DNA of 64,000 nt from Tamarix chinensis (taxonomy: Eukaryota; Streptophyta; Magnoliopsida; Caryophyllales; Tamaricaceae): positions 42,236,586 through 42,300,585 of the forward strand of contig CM060174.1 of assembly GCA_030549775.1 (NCBI GenBank), given 5' to 3'. The position numbers were made by a program, and so were the translations under genes. Shown one piece after another: positions 34,760-45,955 of the stretch. Under the pieces are notes generated by a model that was not told where the DNA came from, did no database searches, and worked only from the letters and a program-made list of their open reading frames with translations. Each line of letters begins with the position of its first letter. Positions within the stretch are counted from its first letter, which is position 1.

Positions 34760-35398
34760 CTTCTCTAACCCATTCCTATATATGAACATAGATTTCTTAC
34801 AATTTATATCCTCCTAAACAAGTGAGATCAAATTCTAAGGGGTATGAGTACAATATTTTTGTTAGCATATTTCAAGATATAAGTATTCTTTCTCCCATCA
34901 TGCTTGACATGCCAATAATATTCCCAAGGCCTACCTAGTAACAAATGACATGCATCCATAGGAACTACATCCTAAATAACTCTATCTTGATAAATTTTTC
35001 CTATGGAAAATGGAGAAATAACTTGCTTTGTGACTTCAACCATAGAACTACCAGTAAGCCATTGAGGCGTATATGGTCTAGCATGTGTAGTAGTTAGTAA
35101 ATTAAGCTTCTCTACAAGAGTATAAGAAGAAACATTTTCACAACTACAGCATCAACAATAAGGGAATATATTTTACCAAGTATTGTGTACTTAGTATAAA
35201 ATATGTTTTTTCTTTTGGACTCCTCCTCTAATACCTCCTTTTCATGTAACACCCTCCTCACCATCAAGGCTTCTTCAACACCCAGTGGGGCCTCCTCAAC
35301 TTCAGCCTTGCCCTCCAAGGCCGAATGCTCATCTCCTTCTTCCTCCTCCAATGGAGTTTCCTCTAGCCCAAGAAAATTCATCACCCTTTTGTTCAGAC
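34760..35398 (-). pseudogene. Minus-strand chromovirus protease region remnant
   Basis: The piece 35384-35112 has an acidic stretch (EETPLEEEEGDEHSALE) and then KRKNIFYTKYTILGKIYSLI with VDAVV where the DSG active site should be (Ser and Gly lost). Further on, minus-strand traces of GLGNIIGM (LLGRPWQY region) appear near 34920. Like the 27-30 kb element, an acidic linker sits between the zinc knuckle and the protease. Confidence 0.75.
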
Positions 35399-36350
35399 AT
35401 TCATTTTGATAATACCTAATTCCTTAACACTTAGAGCATATCAATTCTTTACTCCTACTAGTCTCACCCAATTGTTTTTCCTTCCTTTACCCTTAACATC
35501 GAATATCTTAAGTGTGGGAGGTGGCTTAGGTGACTCTCTTTGTGTGCCTTAGTTTGAATTTACTACCCCAAATTTTGAACCCCTTTTTCTTTGTAAGGTG
35601 TAGTATTTGTAAAGCTCCACCTTCCTATCAATGTCACTTCTTAAACCTCCTAAGAATCTTAACATTTTGTACTCCTCCTCTTCCTCTAACACAAGTCTCA
35701 TAATGAGCTTTTCAAACTCCCAAATATAATATTCTACACTTATGGATCCTTGTATTAAAAAAGACCTTTTAATGTAAAGGTCTTGAGTATAAGAAGATGG
35801 TAGAACCTCTCCCTCATCAACTTCTTCATTTTTACCCTACTTCTCACCTTGGAATTTCCTTTCCTTCCCCTCTTATGCAGCAAGTTCTCCCACCACAAGG
35901 AAGCATGCCCTTTTAACTTAAGGACCAAAACCTTGAAATACTTTTAATCATCATAAGATTTAGCCTCAAACATCCTATTACACCTCAACTCCCATTCTAA
36001 AAAGTCTTTCAGATTGTGTGATCCATCAAATTATAGAATTTCTATTTTGACATCATGAGATGATCCTTTTCTAACATGCCTCCTTCTTCCTTGAGGCCTA
36101 GGATATTCACTAGAAGAAGAACGAAAATCACTAGCTTCTTCCTCTAGGTTCGTCTCCTCCTCCTCATCATTGGGGGGGGACAGATCTCTTCTTATTGGTG
36201 GAATGTTAGCATTTGGTGTAAGAGACTCTAAAATACCTAACACTCTCCTCATATCTTCTTATAAGGCTTAAATATCCTTATCCCTCCTTAAATTTTATGC
36301 ATATTCAAGACTCAAACCTGTAGGAACTTGTTGATTTCCCATAATGGTTT
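35399..36350 (-). pseudogene. Minus-strand chromovirus gag remnant
   Basis: The start of gag includes a 73-codon piece (36252-36031) with LSPPNDEEEETNLEEEASDF and a Ser/Arg-rich end. Downstream on the minus strand comes capsid-like text: DFLEWELRCNRMFEAKSYDD, then LVLKLKGHASLWWENL, then IRSFLIQGSISVEYYIWEFE and LRFLGGLRSDIDRKVELY-like text. A zinc-knuckle remnant at 35438-35399 reads CSKC...YYQNEC, with His replaced by Tyr and a stop inside. Confidence 0.8.
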
Positions 36351-36661
36351 AATGTTGAAGAAGTGAAACAAAAGGGTAAAACAACGGTTATAGTCAAATG
36401 GTGAAGATTTTCTATGGTGTTTGTTTTTAATGGGGTGTGATATAGTGAGTAATGGTTGAATGGCAGTTAGTGGTTGATGGTGGTTCAAATGGTGGTAAGG
36501 TGGCTGAATGGTGGGAAAAAATTTTATGTTGTTTGATGTTTTTTCAAATGGTGGTAGCATGGCTAAATGAGTGTGGTGTAGTGGTGGTCAAATGTAGGAT
36601 TAGAGGTGATGAATGAGTGTGCAAAAATTGAGGAAGAAAAAAGATCCAATTTATCAACCAG
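36351..36661 (-). other. Leader of the minus-strand chromovirus
   Basis: Between the primer site and gag. The + strand shows many GGTGG-type repeats of low complexity (GGTGGTTCAAATGGTGG, 36478-36556). No coding. Confidence 0.6.
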
Positions 36662-36678
36662 GAGCTTTGATGCCAATT
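36662..36678 (-). promoter_or_regulatory. Primer binding site of the minus-strand chromovirus
   Basis: On the minus strand TTGGCATCAAAGCTCC follows the LTR end by one or two bases. It is the initiator-Met-tRNA site TTGGTATCAGAGC with two or three transitions. It fixes the LTR boundary at 36679 and the element's orientation. Confidence 0.8.
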
Positions 36679-37688
36679 TCATGTATAAATGCTAAAAAAA
36701 TTGGGCCATGCTAAGTGTTACTAATGGAATTTGGGATAAATTCCAACAAAAGAGAAAGATAGAACATAGAAGTGGATAGAAGAATGAATTTGATCTACAA
36801 GTAAGCCTTGATATAAAATACTTACAATCACCACTTACAGTATTAACACTTAAGATAGAAAATGTATAATTTTTTTACGAATTAATAAAACTATGCCCTA
36901 AACATTTTTTTGGGGGGGTTTGAAAACCTATATATTTCCAAAGGGTTGATGATCATTCCATTTAGATTTTAACTCATATAGAAGAGTGCAACAAGGTGAG
37001 AAAGAATTCAACTAATCCTTAGGTAACCATTTGGGTACAAAGTTAACAAAACATGACTCTAATATAAGCTAAATATGGTAAGGAAGAAACTACCCCAAAC
37101 CCATAAGCTTAGGAGCTGATTTTCAAGCTATCAAAACCCTTCCCATTATGTAATAGCTGGTACCATTAGCTTACAAACTAGCATTAGGACTTAGGTAATA
37201 TAAATTACTAGAAGGAAAATTCTAGTACACTATTTTATCTTATGCTTAACTAAATAAAGAAAAATAACCCTTCCCTATACTCCATTCTTAGCTAGCTACC
37301 TTTTTTGGGACTCCTTAATTTATGCTAATTAAAGTATTGGAAATCACAAAAATTAGACCCAAAATCCCAGTGCACAAATCAGACCTACATGCTCTTTTTT
37401 CTTCTTGATTTTTTAATTATGAGATCAAAATATAGCTGCTACAAGCTGATGGGTTTTGATTGTTACATGGATTATGCCAAGCTATATTTAAGCCATATTC
37501 TAGACATAATAAAGGTAATAAAAGGTGATGAGTTGATGGATTTTATTTATTTTTGCATGGCTTGCATGGCTCCTAATAATCTAGCTTATATATTGGTCCA
37601 GGTAAAAAGAATTGTAAATTCTCCAAACGTAGAAAAATTAATGAATAGATTATTATTATCATCAAGTGTGGGGGATGCTCTTGTATTA
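36679..37688 (-). repeat. 5' LTR of the minus-strand chromovirus
   Basis: 1010 bp, uninterrupted, beginning TCATGTATAAATGC on the + strand and ending GTATTA (decayed TG...CA). It aligns over its length with the split left LTR and preserves the intact insertion target GTTGA at 37532-37536 of the solo LTR. Confidence 0.8.
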
Positions 37689-37693
37689 GTTAC
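37689..37693. repeat. Target site duplication of the minus-strand chromovirus, right (GTTAC)
   Basis: Pairs with CTTAC at 22153-22157, four of five bases. Confidence 0.5.
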
Positions 37694-38891
37694 ATAGCAA
37701 GCTTAGCTAACCAATATACATAGTAGCATGCATACGCAAATTACTTACTTATCCATCATACCACACAACTTATCATAAAACAATCATTAACACTATGACA
37801 TTATCAATATAATCATAACATATAAATAAAATATAACATTTAAAAATCCTTAGTTACAAAATGTATCATCACATAACATGTATTAAGTCTTTAAGAACAT
37901 ATAAACCTAACATGACTCCTCTAAGACCACAAGAAAATCACCTAAGAATCGAGAATAATTAATAATTAGAAGATAGGAATACAACCAAGGATATGCTAGG
38001 CCAAATGAGGAAGGAAAAGAGGAATAATAAAAGCAAACCCAACTATAGAAACGTTTGGCATAACCAAGAGTGTATTTAATCAAAAGGTGACATAGATAGG
38101 GTGGTTGTTGCATCAAGGAGTGATGCAACTAGGGTGGGGCTGGAGAATATAGATGTAATAGTTTGAAAGGTGATGTAATGTGCTAAAATGGAGGTTGGAG
38201 GGTTGTGGCATGAGGTAATAACATAGCTTGAAGGGTGGTGGGATGAGGGAATTACACATATTGGAAGGTAGTGGCATGAGGGGATGATGAAATTTGTAGG
38301 GTGGTGGCATGAGGTGTTGGTTGCTTCTGTGAGTTTTATGGCACAAATATAGGACTTGCATGAGTTTTGATGTAGATAGATGTGTGCTACATGAGTTGTT
38401 GACACTAGTAAGGGTAGACCTACATAGGTTGTTGGTGCTCGGAAGGGTATAGCTATGTGGGGTTGTATATGTTACTTCATAGGATGAAAATGATGAAATG
38501 ATGATGAAATGATGCATAGAGATGAAAGGAAAAGAGAGAGGTAATTAGGGGAGATGTTTGATGACACAATAAATGAGGCAACGAGAGAGATTAGAGGGTA
38601 TATACATATAATTGGTGTGAATGGTATAGAATAATAGAAGAGAGGAAAAGGGTTATGGGTGAGGCATAATTAGGGAAAGGTTTTATGGTAAAATTTTAAC
38701 TAAACACATCCCTTAAGTTATAGGAGACGGTGATTGGTATGGTGGCTATAGGATAAGAAGGTATAGAATGTAAGATTGTAAAAAGGGATTTTGTTCAGAG
38801 AAAAGGAAATCACATAGGTGAAGAAGGGAAGAAGGAAACCGGTATGAGAAAAAGAAAAGACAAAAGAAAACGAGAAAAAGTAAATGAAGAG
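37694..38891. other. Unassigned interval between the nest and the copia element
   Basis: Continuation of the target of the minus-strand chromovirus. No recognised coding sequence. It contains a minisatellite at 38198-38318 and a strongly purine-rich stretch at 38730-38900 on the + strand. Confidence 0.5.
38198..38318. repeat. 32-33-bp minisatellite
   Basis: Four degenerate units of the type GAAGGGTGGTGGCATGAGG followed by AATTACATAGCTT, spaced 32 or 33 bp. Confidence 0.75.
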
Positions 38892-39452
38892 TGTTGTAGA
38901 ATAGCATAGATTTAAAGAGATCCAAACCAAATCAGAATTAATAATATTATGCATAATTGAGGATTTAATTATAAAGCAGAACAATTGACAAAAAGTTGAT
39001 ATATTTATTCGAGTTCTTATGTAATTATATGACGATTAAACTAAGCAATCAATCAATTACACAAATCTATAATTCTCTTTGAATGGAGAATTCTATGGAA
39101 AAAGAAGAAGAAGAAGAAGAAGAAGTTGGGGTGCACAACTCATGACAACTAGGGTTTCATTATGTCTCCTTTTATAGAAGGAAAAAAAAATCCTACAACA
39201 AAAAACATTATGTTTCAGAAATAAAGAAAAAATATGGTGTGTGTTTAGGAAACATAGAACCCCCGTGTTTATTTCTTTACTATCAACTTTTGCCTAAAAG
39301 ACTCAAAGGTTTCTCTCAGAAATATAGATCATGTTCATTAACATGGTACCCCTAGTGTTTCTCACATAAACCTCCATACTAAACTAGATTTTCTAACACC
39401 TACACGAACCAATACAATGTTATATTGTGCTCAAATACCCACCTAAAACTCA
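38892..39452 (-). repeat. 3' LTR of copia copy A
   Basis: 561 bp. On the + strand it begins TGTTGTAGAATAGC and ends ACCTAAAACTCA. It aligns along its length with 45151-45690. It includes a (GAA)n run at 39101-39126 absent from the other copy. Confidence 0.75.
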
Positions 39453-39466
39453 TAATTTTCCACCTT
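39453..39466 (-). promoter_or_regulatory. Polypurine tract of copia copy A
   Basis: On the minus strand CAAGGTGGAAAAT directly precedes the LTR start. CAAGGTGGAGAATT is the common copia form. Confidence 0.7.
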
Positions 39467-39479
39467 GACATAGAATTTA

Positions 39480-41350
39480 TGACACATGACATGTAAAGAC
39501 CTCTACAAAAACAAACTTGGCCAACAAACGACCTCATGGCCTATGAACACCAATCAAGTTTAAGAAACACTTGAACTTCCCCACAATCAGTGAATTCCTT
39601 AGTATATCAGCCAGATTATCCAAAGTACCCACTTTCTGCAATAGAACTTTTCCTATAGCAACAGTACCCTAGAAAAAGTGCTACCTAATATCAATGTGCT
39701 ACGTTCAACAATGAAAAGAAGTATGATTTTTAGCTAAATAGATAACATTGTGGCTATCACCATAAAAAAACTAGAGTGCCATAACCAAACCCCAACTCGC
39801 GTACTAAATCACCAAGTCACAAGGCATCCTAAAAGGCCTCTGTCATAGCCATATACTCTATCTCAAAAGTTGACAAGGTAATTATCTCCTATAACAAAGA
39901 CCTTCAACCAATGGCCGAACTATCAAGATAGAAAACATATCTACTACTAGATCTCTTTTATCAAGGTTTCCACCATAATTAGAGTCCATGAAACCAACAA
40001 ACAAATTAGTTGATCTCCCATACTCAATATAAGTTAATGGCATTCCCTTCAAGTACCTAAAGATCCACTTCACTGCTTGCTAGTTAACCTTTCTCGGATT
40101 TTTCATATATCGACTCACAACACTAACAGCTTGAGCAATATTGGGCTAGGTATATGTCATAACATACATGATACAACCAACATCATTTGATTATGGAGCA
40201 GTCGCCATGAACTCCTCTTCCTATTAGGATTTAGGAAAATCCAAAGTAGACAATCAGAAGTGAGTAGCCAAAGGAGTGCTCACCGTCATGGCACCCATCA
40301 TGTGAAGCCTCTTCAGCTCCTTGTTTACATAGGACTCTAATGACTGGTACAAAAGCTTCTACTCACGATTTCTAATGATCTCCATGCCAAGGATCCTCTT
40401 TGTGGCTCCATGATCCTTCATCTCAAACTCACTCTTCAACATTACCTTCACCTTATCAACATTAGACATATCATTTTTTTTCACAAGAACGTCATCAACA
40501 TATAGCAAAAGATATACAAAAGAGATACCCTCCATCTCCTTCAAGTACACACATCCATCCTACTCACTCTTGTAGAAACCTTGATCAAGCATAAATTGAT
40601 CAAATAATTTCTAGCACCATTTAGGAGACTAATTCAAATCGTATAGTGACCTCTTCAATAGGCACACATGATCAAGCATCCCATCAACCACAAACCCATC
40701 AGGTTATCGCACGTAAATCTCTTCCTAGAGCTCACCATGCAAAAATATAGTTTTAACATCCAACTACTTCAACTAAGAATCATGCATAGCTACAATCATA
40801 AGCGAGATATGAATAGAAGTATGTGTAACTATAGGAGAAAATACCTCGTTATAGTCCATGCTTAGAATCTTACAAAATCCACTTCCAACCAAATGAGCCT
40901 TATACCTTGGTCTCTCAAATCCTAAGGCTCCTTGTTTGAACTTTTACACTCACGTGCAATAAATATTTTTTCTTCCTTGGTGCTTCACAAGTTCCCATGC
41001 CAAATTCTTAGATAAGGACTTCATCTCCCATAGCAGCACACCATTGAACAAACTTAGTACACATCAACAACAAGCTCTGCACTAGATAAAGAAAAACCAC
41101 CCAATTCTTCACAATTGCACCTGACCAGAGACTTGGCAATTCACCATCCTCTACCTAGAGCAACGCCCCTTTGCTCCACCAACTGCTTGGATTAAGCTAC
41201 TTGAGGAATAGTGGCTCTATAAGAAGGGTCTCTATCATCCAACTTAATATCAACCTCCACCTAGCCTAAATCACTATCCTACTCCAACTCATTAGAGAAA
41301 ACATCACAAGACTTTGTATTTTAAAGGAATACAAATCATTGACGGTAGCA
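39480..41350 (-). pseudogene. Copia RT-RNase H remnant (copy A)
   Basis: On the minus strand: an RT segment near 40780 (AMHDS...LDVKTIFLHGELEE), PDGFV and LLKRSLYDL near 40690; the palm piece at 40550-40359 with FVYLLLYVDDVLV (YVDD intact) and EMKDHGATKRILGMEI; then PNIAQAVSVVSRYMKNPRKV and the RNase H piece at 40073-39882, KWIFRYLKGMPLTYIEYGRS and FVGFMDSNYGGNLDKR. The C-terminus near 39690-39540 reads HIDIR and NLADILRNSLIVGKFKCFLN. Stops and one-base shifts occur throughout. Inactive. Confidence 0.92.
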
Positions 41351-42103
41351 TCTCTATTGTTCAAAATCTTAGATGCATCTACATCCCATAACCTATATAT
41401 CCCTTTACTCTGAATGTAAAGCCAAGAAATATACACTTCTTAACTCTAAGCTCATGTTTACCATCATTCATATAAGCATAAGATGGTTTATAAAAAAACA
41501 TGCAAATCAAAAGTATTCAGCTGGGTTACCAAACCATGAATCCTCAGGTGTCCTCAAATCAATGGACCAATTAGGTGACCGATTCACTAAGTATGGTTCC
41601 ATGAGAAAACATATATTGAGCCTTATCCAATAGGGTGTTTTTCATCCACTTAGCAACCCTATTCTGATGTGATCTTCCAACACAAATGTAGTGTCTTGAT
41701 ATTTTATGGCCTTCACAAAAATGAGTGAAACTCTGCTTAACAAATTCAATACTATTATTTATCTTGAGACATTTAACCTACTTCCCCGTATTATTCTCTA
41801 TCAAGGTCTTCCAACATTTGAAAACTACATCATTCTAATGCTTTAAGAAATAAACTTATAATTTTCTAGAGAAGTCACCAATGTGAGTAAGTATCGGGGA
41901 TCACCTTTGGAAACCACTCTCACTGGGCCCTATAAATATGGATGAATATACTCAAGAGGCCTTCTCGTACTATGCTTAGATATTGAAAAGCAAACCCTCT
42001 TTTACTTACCAAATGCATAATGCTCATAGAATTCCATATTACATGTACTTTGCTCATCTAGCAGTCCCCTCTTACAAAGCTCATTCAGACCCTTCACACT
42101 CAT
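41351..42103 (-). pseudogene. Copia integrase remnant (copy A)
   Basis: Minus-strand coding between the pre-integrase piece and RT. Readable traces include a GLVRPSLGE.. type stretch and text near 41520-41630 of the type RYLGLPNHESSG on the other strand, which is shadow. Catalytic residues are not all placeable, so the assignment rests on domain order and length (about 750 bp). Confidence 0.6.
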
Positions 42104-42525
42104 TTATCCCAGTCTCATGTACCAAATTCTCATAAAATTTGAGTTTGATAACCCCAATGATGTCAAAACAAGCGTCCCCACCATAATGGAACCCACTAAG
42201 TCATATAGTTTTCTAACTCGCTTCCCCTTCATCGCCACCACATCCCTTTTTGTAACTCTTAAGGTATCATCCTCAATAATACACGGGTACCTATTACATT
42301 CAAAGGAACTCAAAGATATGAGTTCTTAATTGTCTCCTGGACATGTCTCACTTTTGACAGTGTTTAGACCACACCTTCATGCATCTTCACCTTTACCATC
42401 CCAATCCCAACAACTTTGCAAGCAGCATTGATCTATTTAATCCATTCATTAGGTTAATAATCCATGTCATAGATTTATTCCACTCATTAAGAATTCATAT
42501 AAAAGTGTTAGGCTAAGTCTCAAAG
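42104..42525 (-). pseudogene. Copia gag-pre-integrase remnant (copy A)
   Basis: The open piece 42313-42104 reads RYPCIIEDDTLRVTKRDVVA, MKGKRVRKLYDLVGSIMVGT and ends IWYMRLG, the start of the zinc HxxxH region (usual LWHMRLGH, His changed to Tyr). Upstream to about 42525 are NAACKVVGIGMVKVKMHEGV and, more decayed, the DSACTFHM-like protease end. The usual protease active site (DSG/DTG) is not readable. Confidence 0.85.
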
Positions 42526-44316
42526 CATATCCAACCTGAAAGATAAAAATTACACAATCTCGTCAAACCAATCGATCAATTTGACATAAAGAGTAGATAT
42601 GTTTGGGTCATCAACTCTATTAGTTTAGCTTATCCAAACTCAGGGTTTCCTCAAAACGGTCAATTAATTTGTCTAAACCAATTAACTATTCAGAGAATAT
42701 TTTATTAGCTCTGTTAAACTAGTCGATGGGTTTAAGAAGAGAGTAAGACCAAGTTCACCACAAACCTACCAATTGATGGGTTAGGTCGACCAATTGATTA
42801 TTCTGAGGACCAGTCGATCGGTTTAACCTAACCAGTTGATCATTTTTCCCTCAAACAACACAAAAAAAAAACAATTTTCCATACAATTCATTCTTAGAAT
42901 TCCCACAACACCAAACTAAAACATGTACTGCCATCATACTAACACTTTTTAGCTCATAAATTGTTACATGCTCCACAATTAATCAAATTGACCTAATTTC
43001 CTTAAAATTACTCATTTATCTCAAAATTTATAATTTAATTCAAATGCACCAATCTTAAACAAAATTCTCACACCAACTTATAGAATTAAGATTTTAAGGA
43101 TTTCATCACACACATGTTTAACAAAGTTATATTTCAAAAGCAAGAATGACTTACCTGATGCAAGCAAAACTTTCCCTCAACTAAGAAAAATCCTCAACTT
43201 CCAAAACATTAAAAATAGAAGCTAAAGCTTCAAAAATACACTAAATACTTTCATTAAGCAGAGTTCAAATTAGGAGAACAATGACTTACCAACCTAAGAG
43301 AAAATAGATAGAATTTCTACAGAAAAGGTGACTCAACTTCCTCCTAAATATAACCCTCCCTTCTTTAAAGATAAACAAGGCGTTAGAGAAAATATCGGAA
43401 TAGTTGAAGGAAACCAAAACTAAGCTTGAATTTAAGAGAAAGGGCACAAGGTTAGTGAAAGTTGGATTATTTTGGTAACTAAACTAAAAGTGAATAGAAG
43501 GGGCAATTAGGGCCATGTATAGCCAACAAATCAATACAATCACAAGTATTTTTAGGCATAGATCAAAAAACACTAACTTATACCATTCAAATTTGAGTTG
43601 AAAGGATAAATTTTGTCAAAGAGAGGCTAATCTCTCTTCCAGAGCTGAAATGGTGATTTCTAGAGAGATGTAAGTCGAATTAGCCTAGAAATTCCAAACA
43701 TAAGAGAAAAAATGAATAATCAACATGGATGAAATCTCTCAACTAAATAGGGGAAAGTATGAAAATCAAAGTAATGATTCCAAAAGTGTGTAAAGGAGAC
43801 ATGTGGAAGAAGACAAAGCTATGGTCACCCTCCCTCTCAATTGCCCAAATCAAATGCTCGAATCAGTTTGATGTAGAAGCTTAAGCCAAATGGATGAAAA
43901 GAAAGGTGAAAAATCTTTAAAGAATAACTTGGACTGGGATTATCAAGGGTCCATTTTGGTTTAAGAAGTTTGTTACAAAAAATTGAGTTTCTAAAATGTA
44001 CTCAACTTGACAAACTAAATGATTAGTTTGGCCTACCAGTCAATTAGTCTACAAACCAATCGATCGGTTTCCAAAACAACTCGATTGGTTTAGTTAAGAA
44101 AAATGTTTTAGATAAAATGACAAACCAATCCATCGGTTCATAGAACCAATTAATCACTCCACCTGAAAACTCATTTTATTTAATTTCCAAAGCGTATTCA
44201 AATCTAACTTTTTCTAAAACTCAATTATAGTTCCAAATCAGGATCAAACATCCTCAAATCTTAATAAATGCCATAACCTCTCATTTCAAAAAATTTACAA
44301 AAATTTGGAGTATCAC
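42526..44316. repeat. Tekay-type LTR fragment
   Basis: About 1.8 kb without coding. It ends GGAGTATCACA, a GTTACA-type terminus, inside the protease of a minus-strand Tekay fragment. It shares phrases and layout with the solo LTR at 23014-31933, for example AAGAATGACTTACCTGATG against AAGAATGTCTTACCTTAAAG. Motif clusters of the AACCRRTYGAYYGGTTT type occupy 42560-42850 and 44015-44150. No left TGTAACAC end was found, so it is probably truncated at its junction with copia copy A. Confidence 0.55.
42560..42850. repeat. Cluster of quasi-palindromic motifs in LTR fragment
   Basis: Examples are AACCAATCGATCAATTTG, ACCAGTCGATCGGTTTAA and ACCAATTGATTATTC. Same motif type as in the solo LTR and both Sirevirus-like LTRs. 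Confidence 0.65.
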
Positions 44317-45150
44317 AACTAGGAAGTCTACCCAACCTATCTCTAAGGCCACATCCGAGTAAAGTATAGTGCAAACCATTCTTTTGCAAGAAGGAAACAT
44401 CACATAAATAGATATGATAGAAGATGGAGATAGCATAGATCTAGTAATAAATGTAGCAGGAACAAATGAAAGAGATTCACCAGAATCAAATAAAATAGAT
44501 GTTAGTAACAATAGCATAGAAAATGTATCAGTAACTACATCCAACTATGGATTGGGTTGTGCATGGTTGATGACATTCATACACCCACCACACTATCCTC
44601 CTTAGTATCCTCCATTATACCCTGTAGATCCCTAAATAATCCTACCACCTTGAGAAAATGGAAAAGACCCTTGTGGTCTCCCCTTAGCCTCCTTAGGTTG
44701 TCCACTAGTTCGTGTAAGTACCCTTTGTTGAAATTGTTGTTGTTGGTAAGTTTGCTGCAGATCAGACTATTATTGTTGTAAAAGCGGTCCCCTCACTGAA
44801 ACTAACCACCCTACAGCTAAATCTGACCCCTATTTTGCTGACAATCAAAAGGTTAGTAGCCGATCCTACCAAATCATATCCTCATAATCTTGGCCAAGAT
44901 TATCTCCACCACGGCTTTGATAAACAAAGCATCTCGATGGATCTTGACATCTATTAACATTAATTAGCTTACTCCTATGCTAAAACCTAGGAGGTCATCC
45001 TCCCTAAAATTGGATCATGCCCCTAGAAACCTATATCTTCATCTTCTACTTTCTCAGAATAGAAGCCTACTCCTATACCATAGTAACAGGGACATATGCT
45101 TGCTCATACAAAGTGGATAAGCCTTAGAAAGCCACGACACCCATTATCCT
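44317..45150 (-). pseudogene. Tekay/Del-like gag-protease fragment
   Basis: On the minus strand from 45120 down, gag text FSTLYEQAYVPVTMV then ASILRK, the equivalent of LATLYERAYLATTLG and ATILRKKK in the 52-kb element. A protease piece at 44544-44317 follows: SILFDSGESLSFVPATFITR with the active-site DSG intact, and ILYSDVALEIGWVDFLV. Protease is cut off at 44316 by the LTR. Gag is cut off at 45151 by copia copy B. Likely related to the 46.7-60.2 kb element. Confidence 0.8.
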
Positions 45151-45955
45151 TGATGTGGAATAACATGTATTGAAAATGGATCCAAACCAAAAAACTAAAA
45201 TTAACAAGATTATGAACAATTGAGGAGTTAATCACAAAAAGTAACAATTAAAGGAAAGCTAGAGATCATTATTCATCCTTGTGTATTTACAAGATGATTA
45301 AACTAATCAATTAATTAGTTACATATATTTATAATTCTATAATATATGGGGAACAAGAATAATTTGGATCTTATTACTTAATGAATAAGGTTTCACCATG
45401 CCTCATTTTATAGAAGATAAAACCCTACAAGGCAAAACAGCAAGTTTCGAAAATAAAGGAAAAAACACTATTAGTGTTTAGGAAAAAATAGGGGACTCAT
45501 GTTAATTTTCTTACTATTGAATTTTTTCTAAAAAAAAATTAGAATACTCAATGAGAAAATAGGGTCCATGTTAACAATCACAAGAACCCCATGTTTCCAA
45601 CATAACTAACCATTCTATACTAAACTTCTCTAACATCTTCATGAACTAATACAATGTTATGTTATGCTTCAAATGCCTAGTCAAAACTCACAATTCTACA
45701 CCTTAGCCTAGTATTTGTGATGCATGAAATGTAAATAATTCTACCAAAAAAACATTATCCCAATAGAGAGCCTTATAGCCTATGAACTCCAATCAAGCCA
45801 GAGAAATACTCAAACTTACTAATAATTAGTGGCTTCATAAGCTTATCAATTGGATTATCCAAAGTACCCACTTTCTCTAATACAAAAATACCTATGGGAA
45901 TATTACTTCAGATAAAGCAAATCCTGATGTCAATTTGCTTCTTCAATGTTGGAAA
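45151..45955 (-). mobile_element. Copia copy B, 3' LTR and pol end only
   Basis: LTR 45151-45690 (540 bp, begins TGATGTGGAATAAC, ends GTCAAAACTCA) plus about 265 bp of RNase H C-terminal coding on the minus strand, homologous to 38892-39720. The text includes ATTGGATTATCCAAAGTACC on the + strand, as in copy A. Everything 5' of the RNase H end is missing. Confidence 0.8.

Larger units (their letters stand above)
22158..37688 (-). mobile_element. Minus-strand chromovirus (outermost layer of the nest)
   Basis: Two related LTRs (22158-23013 plus 31939-32117, and 36679-37688) flank a 4.56-kb internal region that codes on the minus strand for gag, protease, RT, RNase H and integrase. The primer site lies next to the right LTR and the polypurine tract next to the left LTR, as expected for a minus-strand element. 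The left LTR is split by a later insertion (23014-31933). Family text is of CRM/Galadriel/Reina type. All genes are broken. Confidence 0.85.
38892..42525 (-). mobile_element. Minus-strand Ty1/copia element (copy A), 5' end missing
   Basis: The 3' LTR (38892-39452), polypurine tract and a decayed pol lie on the minus strand. Reading down from 42525 come the gag-pre-integrase region, integrase, RT and RNase H, the Ty1/copia order. No gag and no second LTR on the right. The right end at about 42525 is an abrupt change into Tekay-type LTR sequence. Motifs are of the Tork/TNT type by memory. Confidence 0.85.

Noticed and set aside
37389..37697. 102-codon + strand frame
   Set aside because: It lies within the 5' LTR of the minus-strand chromovirus and has no coding resemblance; the shorter counterpart at 31935-32132 is the same LTR sequence.
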